A stretch of 14,412 nt of DNA from Larix sibirica (lineage: Eukaryota; Streptophyta; Pinopsida; Pinales; Pinaceae), in contig NWUY0300014049.1 of assembly GCA_004151065.3 (NCBI GenBank), positions 41,411 to 55,822 of the forward strand, written 5' to 3'. The notes under the pieces were generated by a model. That model worked only from the letters and a program-made list of their open reading frames with translations. It did not search any database and had not been told where the DNA came from. This document shows positions 8,147 to 14,412 of this stretch, in pieces (within the stretch, counting starts at the first letter, position 1; each line of letters opens with the position of its first letter). A program made the translations under genes and the position numbers.

Positions 8147-8321
8147 TCACATCTCTTCACACTATGATCTATCAATGGGTTCTCACAAACAAATGGGTGG
8201 CATGAATGATCAAGATTTGATCATGTCCACCATATTATTGGATCACATCTCAGAACTATTAGTGGGTCCGAATCCCACAAATGAATTTGTAGCATAAACA
8301 ATCAATATTTGATTGTCCACC
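8147..8321 (+). repeat. Two tandem copies of a ~90-bp unit with central palindromes
   Basis: Copy 1 spans 8147-8231 and copy 2 spans 8243-8321. Both start TCACATCTC and end GTCCACC, and share a TGGGT segment and a GCAT-x-AA segment before a palindrome. The palindromes are ATGATCAA/TTGATCAT (8206-8224) in copy 1 and ACAATCAA/TTGATTGT (8298-8316) in copy 2, each with a 3-base centre. Their differences are paired, so each copy keeps full complementarity. The function is unknown; it could be a piece of a transposon end or an LTR internal duplication. A short open frame across copy 1 (8112-8297) is very probably chance. Confidence 0.7.
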
Positions 8322-8340
8322 TGATGAACCTTTTACTACA

Positions 8341-8630
8341 CAAATGCACTTCAAAACCTGTCATAAAATGGACCTTTTAGTATAGATCCTGAAATGTAGA
8401 AGAAGTGAAAATAGATGAGAGGTTTGGGCATTTCAAGAACGAATCCATACCTAACAACTCTAAAACAATAGTCTACAAGTTAAGCAAAACAACTGGGCAT
8501 ATAATATGAATCTAGGACATTTCACCATTAAAACCACCTCTTGAACGAACCAGCTTAAGGAATTGGGTATCTCTTAGATGAATCCAAGACCACAACTACT
8601 TACAAACAAATCTAAATGGCCTACTTCAGA
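8341..8630 (+). repeat. 290-bp direct repeat, copy B (three ~70-bp subunits)
   Basis: This is a direct repeat of 10026-10315, starting CAAATGCACTTCAAAACCT and ending at TCAGA, with the best conserved core at about 8473-8535 (TACAAGTTAAGCAAAACAA through CATTAAAACCAC). Inside, a motif GGG[C/T]AT followed 8-12 bases later by GAATC starts at 8426, 8495 and 8565, that is, three subunits spaced 69 and 70 bp. No coding frame is seen. By position it lies 3' of the minus-strand coding remnant at 8726-9741. It is not a typical LTR, since no TG...CA ends are seen at the homology limits. Confidence 0.82.
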
Positions 8631-8725
8631 CAGGCTACTACGTGATCTTCAAAATGGAAATCATAATAAATAACTTTCTTTTCAACCATTTTTCTTCTTG
8701 AATATTCAAAAAGAAAATGCGGCAA

Positions 8726-9741
8726 CTACTCTTGTATAATATTTTCTTTTAAATATTCTTGCAAGATATTTTGATATGAATATTTCTTAATAGCATCTGA
8801 ACTTAAAACACCTTCATAATAGACATGGCCTTGCATAAAATTATCCTCTAATTCTTCATAATCATCAAACACAGGTGTTCCAGTGTATATTTCCGCATAT
8901 GTATATTTGGGAACACTATGTTCTTTCAGTGAATATAATTTGAATTACTGTAATGTAATAGATGACTATAAGAGATCATCATCTTCATACTCATCAAATA
9001 TAGGCTGATTATGAGGAAATATTTCATCAAATTGAAGCACTGATAAATTTTTCAGTTGCAAATCTTGATCTTGATGTTTAAAATTCAGAGGAAAATATAT
9101 TTGAAGCAAAGCTTCTTTCATAATTAAACCATGAAGATATGATAACATCAAACTTGTGATACTGGATTTCACTCATCTATACTTCCTTTAGGTTCTTCAT
9201 ATGCAATCCTTAAAGAATGAAGAACCAAAGGATATTGAAAATCAGATGAGCATACCAAACTTGCATGGAGTTCGAGACCCTGTTGCGACTCTTGATTATT
9301 AGCTTGCAGATACATGAGAGGAAGAATCTCTTCTTGAATTTCTCCACGTGATATTTCGAGATTTATTCCTGGAGATGCATATTCAAAATCTTCACTGCTA
9401 ATTTTCTTTTCATCTCTAGAATCATGAAGTGCAAGATCTGTTAGATCTTCTTTATCATGCTTTGTCTTGCCTGTGGCAATTTATCTGTCCATTGAACTTG
9501 AGTGTGATCCAAAATGGAATCATCAGAATGTAGAGTCACCAAGGTGAATCACTGAATAACATGTTTCTAAGTCTCGTTCATTTTCAAGAGCCGGATCTTT
9601 AACCTTTGTCTTTCTCACCAGGGAAAATTTCTTTCACTTTCGTGTCCTCGGCAACTGCATGACAACTGCATCAATTTTCATGTTATCCCGAAAGTTGAAC
9701 CAGGATTCTTGGCACAAGCTCAAGCATGTCCATTCAGCCAT
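8726..9741 (-). pseudogene. Unidentified acidic coding remnant between the direct repeats
   Basis: I do not recognise this gene. The frame can be read from an ATG at 9739-9741 ('MAEWTCLSLCQESWFNF'), through a basic stretch 'QLPRTRK', stop, 'KKFSLVRKTKVKDPA', and an acidic stretch 'ENERDLETCYSV'. It then crosses a TGATGA (9520-9525) and a TAA and stays open for about 100 codons (9172-9471: 'HDKEDLTDLALHDSRDEKKI', 'EISRGEIQEEILPLMYLQAN'). At 9169-9172 the frame ends, and a neighbouring frame continues with 'FPHNQPIFDEYEDDDLL' and, after TAG and TAA, 'TGTPVFDDYEELEDNFM', ending at TAG 8726-8728. The repeated P-[IV]-F-D-[DE]-Y-E motif resembles acidic linkers in some plant retrotransposon polyproteins, but I cannot place it. 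Its location between direct repeats suggests an ORF of a non-autonomous element. Confidence 0.5.
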
Positions 9742-10025
9742 ATTTTAGACCTTTATCTAGCACTAAGGTCATAGGGGGCTCCCTCACCAATTTACTAATA
9801 TAACACTTTCTGCCTACGGAGAAATAGAGGTTATTAGACAATAGGATATTCACAAAGAGTGCTATATTTAAGAAGGAGTTAACATGGAATGAGTTGGAAA
9901 CAATTAAAATCATATTAGGGACCGATATATGCAAATTTTCAAAATAGAGGCCTTTCCATTGGGCATGGAGTCAAAATCAAGAGCGCTGAAACTTTAATAT
10001 GGAAGATGGAAGGAAAACAAGAGAG
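9742..10025. other. Unassigned stretch between coding remnant and repeat copy A
   Basis: A minus-strand open frame of 66 codons (9734-9934) is hydrophobic and overlaps the start of the acidic remnant in another frame. I see no family motif and consider it probably chance. The rest is noncoding. Confidence 0.35.
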
Positions 10026-10315
10026 CAAATGCACTTCAAAACCTATCACTAAATGAAAATTTTACTGTAGATCTTGAAATGGAGAAGAAGTGAAAATAGC
10101 TTAGAGGATTGTGCATTTCAAGAATGAATCCAGACCTAACAAATCTAAAACAACAGTCTACAAGTTAAGCAAAACAATTGGGCATGTAATATGAATCCAG
10201 GACATTTCACCATTAAAACCACATGCAGATCAAACTAGCTTAAAGAATTGGGCATCAGGCTTATATGAATCCAATACCAGAGCTTATTAAAAACAAATCT
10301 AAATGCATATATCAG
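10026..10315 (+). repeat. 290-bp direct repeat, copy A (three ~70-bp subunits)
   Basis: This is the partner of 8341-8630: same orientation, same length, and about four in five bases the same by eye. The three subunits start at 10111 (GTGCAT), 10180 (GGGCAT) and 10250 (GGGCAT), spaced 69 and 70 bp exactly as in copy B, so the triplication is older than the duplication of the whole block. Read on the minus strand each subunit has GGATTCAT, then ATGCCCAATT and a TTAAGCT-like end. It has no coding content and could be a leader or LTR-internal repeat of a retroelement. Confidence 0.82.
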
Positions 10316-10694
10316 ATATATGAAAGAACCATCAGTTAAGCTTTCACCATACTATGTTATTACACAAATAACCTTTATGCAAAAACATGTAAAGTATCAA
10401 ACATAATTGAAACTCAAACATGATTGAAAATTGATCTCATACCAATAGAAGACCGTCTAAAAATTACAAAGAGAGGGAACATATTTGGAAAATAAGAAGC
10501 TTAATACCAAAAATAGAAAAGAATACACAGCTCTTCATTCCATGGCATGAATCCTCTGGATTGTTTCACTATTACATAAACAAAAAGAAAAAATGGTTGT
10601 AACGGCTATGGCGGTCTCATCCATCCTAGCTCTTAAAATATTTTTCAACCCCGACTCTCTCTTCCACTACTAATTTTAAAGGATCTTTGTGTTA
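10316..10694. other. AT-rich noncoding stretch with a PBS-like site
   Basis: No gene is seen. On the minus strand 10433-10445 reads TTGGTATGAGATC. Its last 12 bases match 10 of 12 positions of the initiator-tRNA-Met primer-binding site used by many plant LTR elements (TGGTATCAGAGC). The bases just 5' of it do not give the CA end an LTR should have, so it is only a hint. Confidence 0.35.
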
Positions 10695-12341
10695 AGATGT
10701 TGAGTTTTGATTTGAGAATATTGACACCTCAATGGGATAGGCATCCCAAGAGAAGATGATATAAAATTGAATTGTATCATGAAAGCATAATTTCTCAAAG
10801 GGAAATAGGAAGCTCAAGTAAGGGAAGAATATGATCAGCAAGAAGAAATTAAGAGGAAAGATAAAGAATAAGATCAGAAGAATGCTACGGAGTAGGTGCA
10901 AAGACATACTAAGGAAGTGTAACGTAGTGGTCTTCAATACATTGACATCGACAATGTCACCACAAGCATCAAGATTCCACTAACTGGAGGCCATTTTCCC
11001 TTCAAATAATTATTCCTTACCCCTTACATGACATCTAAAGAACATGTTGTGGCCAAGTTGGAAACAATAATCTTTGATGCAAGAGGAAGAAGATCATCAA
11101 AAGAATGGAAAAGAGACTCAAGGTTTCATCATGACTGGAGATCATTACCACTGAGGAAGTCCTGATATTTGAGGGAACGGATCAAGAACTAGAAATGATT
11201 GCATCTTCAAATGTGGCTATTTCTATGGTGAGCTAAGATTATATCCAAAATCTATTGTAAGACGTTGCGAAAGGTAAGAGGAATATTGGAAAATTGAAGG
11301 ACCTCCTATTGCAGGCTAGAAGTGAAGGGATTGATTTGAAACACCAGCACGATGCGATGGAGGTTTAAAAAAGGAATGCAAAATACTTGGCTTGAAGTTT
11401 ACAATCGTAAAAGAATGCTCTAATTATTCAGGTTGAATATATCGAGGCATATAAAACAACCATGAACGCACTAATAAGGGGGATGCAAGACAAATAAGAC
11501 AAGTGGGAAGAGCATATCGAGATCTTGAAAGCAGGGAATTTAGCTTTTGAGGCTCAGATAGGAACTCTTCAATGGGAAAAGGACTCGTTCACAATTGCAT
11601 TGAATTCTTTTAGAGAAGAGAGGCAAAGTCTAGCTCAATTCCAAAACTGTGTAACTGCTCTACAAGAACAACTATTTCATTCTTAGGAATTGCTTACAGA
11701 GAAAATATTTGAGGTTCAAAAGATAGATTTCAAGCTCAGAGAAGTATCATAGGTGGACTAGAGTAGTGGTCTCAAGATCACCGATGTAAAAGGGAAATTG
11801 AAAAAGGTGGAAGGATGTCACAAGCAACGTACATAAATCCCACACAGTTTACCCAAGTGGACAATAGAGGATATGTAGCTCGACTATGCCACTTTGGATA
11901 ATTGCCAGAAAGCTGAAAAAAAAGTTATAGAAAGATCTTGCAACCTCAATGGAGAAGTGTAAGGAGGTGCACCAGAACATATCCAAATTATTCGAAAGGT
12001 GCCATGTACGCCCTCCTGTAACATTTGAAGCACCCATTCCAAAAGCGTAGAGGCTAGCAGAACTCAGGATGAGCAAAGATGAAGACTAGGGAACCATTCA
12101 AGGTACAAACCAAATCACTTCACGGGTCTTATAGGAGCAGATTTGGAAACCCACATTGAAGGCTCAATACCTAAATATGGGACATAACTCAATAACCAAG
12201 GGATTAACTACTTTATCTAGAGAAGTGTTCCTTCATGAAGTAGCTTTACGTTTATTAGAGCCTCAACAATTAAAGGTAATTTCTTATTATTGTGAACTTT
12301 GGGACAAATTTATTCAAGCTCAAGCGAGTGCCCCAACTTAA
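10695..12341 (+). pseudogene. Long decayed coiled-coil coding region, identity unknown
   Basis: I do not recognise the family. A coding-like frame can be followed for over 1.5 kb: 'EAQVREEYDQQEEIKRKDKE', then 'YIDIDNVTTSIKIPLTGGHF', 'MTSKEHVVAKLETIIFDARG', a frameshift between 11075 and 11140, 'TTEEVLIFEG', 'GKLKDLLLQARSEGIDLKHQ', 'ILKAGNLAFEAQIGTLQWEK' and 'ALNSFREERQSLAQFQNC'. A second frameshift near 11930 leads to 'DLATSMEKCKEVHQNISKLF' and a final open stretch 12156-12341 with 'SREVFLHEVALRLLEPQQLK', ending at TAA. More than a dozen stops interrupt it. Leucine-rich heptads and high E/K/Q content indicate coiled coil; no signal or membrane segment is seen. It could be the accessory/gag-like ORF of a Tat-type retroelement or a dead host gene. 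Lack of obvious introns favours the element or a retrocopy. Confidence 0.6.
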
Positions 12342-12398
12342 TTATGTAACTTTAATTTTCTTATATCATATTTTTTGTTGATAAATGAAAATATAATG

Positions 12399-12898
12399 TG
12401 ACATGTGGGTAGGAATCCCAAAAGTTGTAACTACTCCGAGGGAAGTTGAATAGTCACCTAAGGGTCTAGGAAAAACTATAAAATAAAGGTTAAGAAAAGA
12501 GAAGGGGACTTTTGGGCCAAGAAAGTTTTGGCTACTCACTCTATGTATCAACTATTTCTGAAGATGAATAGACAACTTCTAGACACAAGCTTGGAATTGG
12601 AAGATGTATTTGTTGTATGGATGAATGCTATAGAACTGATTTAATGGTTTCTGATTCATTTGCAGTAAGATCATTCTGTTTTCTGTTGGATTATTCTAAT
12701 GATACATAACTGCTTATTATGTATGCTTTGGATGCGGTATTCTTTTTCTTTCTATGAGATGTAAATGCAAATTGGTTTTGTGATGTAGCTATCTCATTAT
12801 TTAATCTCACTTTGTAGCTTTGATTTATTTCATGCTTGGTTTTTATCTATTGTTGGAATGTATCTTGCTTCATTTATTACTCGTTTTTGTAACTGTCA
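12399..12898 (+). repeat. Candidate LTR (500 bp), weak
   Basis: The stretch begins TGACA and ends TGTCA, a 5-bp inverted repeat with the canonical TG...CA ends, and holds a TATA box (TATAAAATA, 12477-12485) at the place expected in a U3 region. It follows directly after the coiled-coil remnant. Against it: no good polypurine tract upstream, no target-site duplication (TAATG before, CGTCC after), and no second copy in the window. It could equally be a 3' untranslated/intergenic region. Confidence 0.25.
12477..12485 (+). promoter_or_regulatory. TATA box
   Basis: TATAAAATA matches the plant TATA consensus, and a C precedes it. The downstream sequence has no intact reading frame. It is meaningful only if the surrounding LTR candidate is real. 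Confidence 0.3.
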
Positions 12899-12944
12899 CG
12901 TCCCCTCCAGTCATCCCAATGCAGGGGAGAGAACATGACCAATN
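12899..12944. other. Junction with ambiguous base and short inverted repeat
   Basis: TCCCCT and AGGGGA flank 16 bases (12901-12928) and could form a hairpin. A single N at 12944 marks an unresolved base. Immediately after it the integrase of a second element starts in mid-protein, so the junction may be an assembly join or a deletion end. Confidence 0.5.
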
Positions 12945-13561
12945 AAGATGAGTCCATTTGAAGCCTTGTATGGAAAAATATGCAATACCCCAATCAGTTG
13001 GGACAATCCAGTTGACGGGGTAATAATTGGGCTAGAGCTACTCAGAGAAATTGAAGAGTTGATGGTAAAAACCAGGTAGAATTTTAAAGTGGCACGTGAC
13101 AGACAGAATATTTATGTAGACAAAGAAAGAATAGTAAAATAATTTAAAGTGGGTATCATGTGTATTTGAAAGTCGGACCAAAGAAGAGTTCCCTAAATTT
13201 GGGAATTTTCCCAAAGCTTGCAATCCAATTTTGTGCGCCATCTGAAATTTTTGATAGGATAGGAATTGTAGATTATGCATTAGCATTGCATGCTTGTTTG
13301 CATGTGCATAATGTATTTCATGTGTCTTTATTAAAAACGTATGTGCCTGGTCCTAACCACATAATTGATTGGAATTTGATCTAGGTGGAACCGAAAGGAG
13401 ATATTCTGGTACAACCATTGTGTATCCTTGATCATAAATTTACGTTACAGAGGAATAGGGTTTTTAGACAGGTAAAGGTCCAATGGACCCATTACAGTCC
13501 TGAAGAAGAAACATGGGAGCTCAAGGATGTGATGCAGGAGGCATACCGACAACTATTTTGA
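12945..13561 (+). pseudogene. Chromovirus integrase C-terminus with chromodomain (partial, decayed)
   Basis: This part of the integrase follows the catalytic core and directs target choice. It starts at 'MSPFEALYGKICNTPISWDN' (12948), the conserved S-P-F-E-A-L-Y-G block just after the DDE core. Then come 'ELLREIEELMVKTR', 'RDRQNIYVDKER', 'HVYLKVGPKKSSLNLG', and the usual G-P-F/Y motif degraded to A-P-S in 'QFCAPSEIFDRIG'. 'VHNVFHVSLLK' and the chromodomain-like 'QVKVQWTHYSPEEETWELKD' complete it, with the stop TGA at 13559-13561. Internal damage: TAG at 13077-13079, TAA at 13140-13142, a one-base frameshift near 13150, and TAG at 13382-13384. Chromodomains of this class are thought to tether integration to particular chromatin. 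Confidence 0.9.
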
Positions 13562-13626
13562 AGTTTTGATAAAATATTTGTAAATGTACATAGTGTTGAT
13601 GATGCATTGCGGACGGCGCATAAATT
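13562..13626 (+). other. 3' untranslated spacer of the chromovirus
   Basis: This short AT-rich gap lies between the pol stop and the polypurine tract. Its length is normal for the family and it holds no further frame. Confidence 0.6.
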
Positions 13627-13640
13627 AAGGGGGAGGGGAA
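13627..13640 (+). promoter_or_regulatory. Polypurine tract
   Basis: AAGGGGGAGGGGAA is an uninterrupted 14-base purine run directly abutting the LTR start. In Ty3 elements this RNase H-resistant tract primes plus-strand DNA synthesis. Position and composition are exactly as expected. Confidence 0.9.
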
Positions 13641-13967
13641 TGTAATACCCCAATTTGACCCCACGATGTAAATTTATAGATATTGATGCAAAAGGCTAAA
13701 AGCCAGAAACAAATGGTCAGGATGACCAAGACTATGTAAAGATGTAAACATTTGACATTAATAGAAAAATATCTAAATGGATGCATAGGAAGAAGGACGA
13801 AGAAGAGATGGGGGGATATGAATCTGCCAGTGGGGAAGTGATAGTGGGATTCAACTTATATCCTTAGCCTTAGCCATTTAAACCAAGTCATTAAACCATG
13901 TTTAAGTTCCATGCTTGATTAAGCTTCATTTAATTATCCTAAGATGAGATTAAGAGGGGAAAATTAG

Positions 13968-13992
13968 TTCCATGTGGAGGGGCCACATGGAA
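13968..13992. repeat. Perfect 10-bp-arm palindrome in the LTR U3
   Basis: TTCCATGTGG and CCACATGGAA are exact reverse complements around a 5-base centre (AGGGG). Each arm holds a CACATG/CATGTG E-box-like hexamer. It ends 14 bp before the TATA box and could be a transcription-factor site or a hairpin. Confidence 0.75.
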
Positions 13993-14006
13993 ATATGAAA
14001 TATGAC

Positions 14007-14013
14007 TATAAAG
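14007..14013 (+). promoter_or_regulatory. TATA box of the 3' LTR
   Basis: TATAAAG in the context ACTATAAAGG fits the plant TATA consensus and lies in the expected U3 position. Transcription would start about 30 bp further on, near 14037, marking the U3/R border. Confidence 0.6.
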
Positions 14014-14412
14014 GTGAGTTTTGAAGCTTGAGAGGAGTTCAGTTTTGAAGTGAGTTTTTCATTTCACCATCATCCTTGCTATCTCCTTGAACAACCATAG
14101 TTTGGTACCTGTGAAAAAGAACTCGAGATTCCAATGCTGAATTGGAATTGTCCATGCCATTAGCTTGGGGAGACTAGCAAGTTAGAGGAGCTTATCCTGT
14201 TGTATGTTCCCTGGAGTGCCAATTCAGAAACTTGTTATCCATTTTGTGCTGGAGTGCTAGAAGGAAACTGGAGGCTTCCCGAGGGAGTGTTAACTCATAG
14301 AAGGGATCTTGTTCTTATCATTGTGCAGGTTGATGGGGAAGGAGAATTGAGGATTGGGCCAGCTGTGGAGGGGGTTTCTACACTAGTGGGTTGCATGAGA
14401 TATTGAGATGAG

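Larger units (their letters stand above)
12945..14412 (+). mobile_element. Second Ty3/gypsy element (chromovirus type), 3' end only
   Basis: This is the 3' part of an LTR retrotransposon: C-terminal integrase with a chromodomain, a short untranslated spacer, a polypurine tract and the start of the 3' LTR, all in the normal order on the plus strand. It differs in type from the Ty3 remnant at 2693-7705, which shows no chromodomain. The integrase catalytic core and everything upstream are missing to the left of the N at 12944. The LTR is at least 772 bp and is cut by the right edge. Confidence 0.9.
13641..14412 (+). repeat. 3' LTR of the chromovirus, cut by the window edge
   Basis: It starts TGTAATACCCC right after the polypurine tract, a common start of plant chromovirus LTRs. 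A TATA box lies about 366 bp in, with a strong palindrome just before it, and a U5-like region follows. No clear CA end followed by non-element DNA is seen before the window stops, so the LTR is at least 772 bp. A 68-codon open frame at 14200-14406 has no motif and is taken as chance. The matching 5' LTR is not in the window. Confidence 0.85.

Noticed and set aside
8262-8278. GTGGGTCCGAATCCCAC, looking like a tRNA T-arm with a B box
   Set aside because: No D-arm, anticodon arm or acceptor stem lies at the right distance, and it falls inside the tandem repeat unit. It is kept only as a coincidence.
8112-8297. 61-codon plus-strand open frame
   Set aside because: It overlaps the tandem repeat and palindromes, has no family motif, and its length is easily reached by chance.
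10692-12076. Minus-strand hydrophobic open frames (10692-10937, 11849-12076)
   Set aside because: Their F/L-rich composition is what the reverse complement of an E/K-rich coiled-coil coding strand gives.
13038-13286. Minus-strand 82-codon open frame
   Set aside because: It is antisense to the chromovirus integrase C-terminus, whose plus frame has clear conserved motifs.
14200-14406. 68-codon open frame near the right edge
   Set aside because: It lies inside the LTR and has no recognisable motif; LTRs of this family do not encode protein.
1-14412. CRISPR array, bacterial operons, terminators, riboswitches or intact host genes
   Set aside because: No regularly spaced identical repeats, ribosome-binding sites or operon-like gene clusters are seen; everything recognisable is eukaryotic mobile-element debris.

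Overview
The window looks like nuclear DNA of a seed plant with a large, repeat-rich genome. The evidence is a plant-type L1 LINE, two different Ty3/gypsy elements (one ending in a chromodomain, with a polypurine tract and a 'TGTAATACCCC' LTR start), a eukaryotic tRNA-Arg-like sequence, low GC, and no intact host gene or bacterial-style operon. A gymnosperm would fit, but the sequence alone does not prove it. Every long reading frame is broken by stops and frameshifts, so this is a graveyard of old mobile elements, not an expressed locus.

Layout. (1) 1-2625, minus strand: L1-type LINE with the linker, reverse transcriptase, thumb and start of the zf-RVT zinc region. It runs off the left edge and lacks the endonuclease. 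(2) 2693-7705, plus strand: Ty3/gypsy polyprotein remnant in the order gag, protease, an extra RNase H, reverse transcriptase, degenerate RNase H, and an integrase with its core deleted. No LTR is recognisable on either side. (3) 7856-7937: decayed tRNA-Arg-like sequence. (4) 8147-8321: two tandem copies of a ~90-bp unit, each with an 8-bp-arm palindrome. (5) 8341-10315: a pair of 290-bp direct repeats, each built of three ~70-bp subunits, bracketing an acidic minus-strand coding remnant, with a primer-binding-site-like sequence further out. This may be a non-autonomous retroelement. (6) 10695-12341, plus strand: a long decayed coiled-coil coding region of unknown identity. (7) 12399-12898: weak LTR candidate. 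(8) 12944 is an N. Just after it begins the C-terminal integrase and chromodomain of a second Ty3 element (chromovirus), followed by its polypurine tract and 3' LTR, which runs to the right edge.

The parts do not work together as one system. They are independent insertions that have been truncated, have lost catalytic residues, and carry many stops of the kind expected from C-to-T decay of methylated DNA. The points most worth a second look are the RNase H placed before the reverse transcriptase, the nested repeats around the unknown minus-strand frame, the coiled-coil remnant, and the paired palindromes whose differences look like CpG decay from one ancestor.
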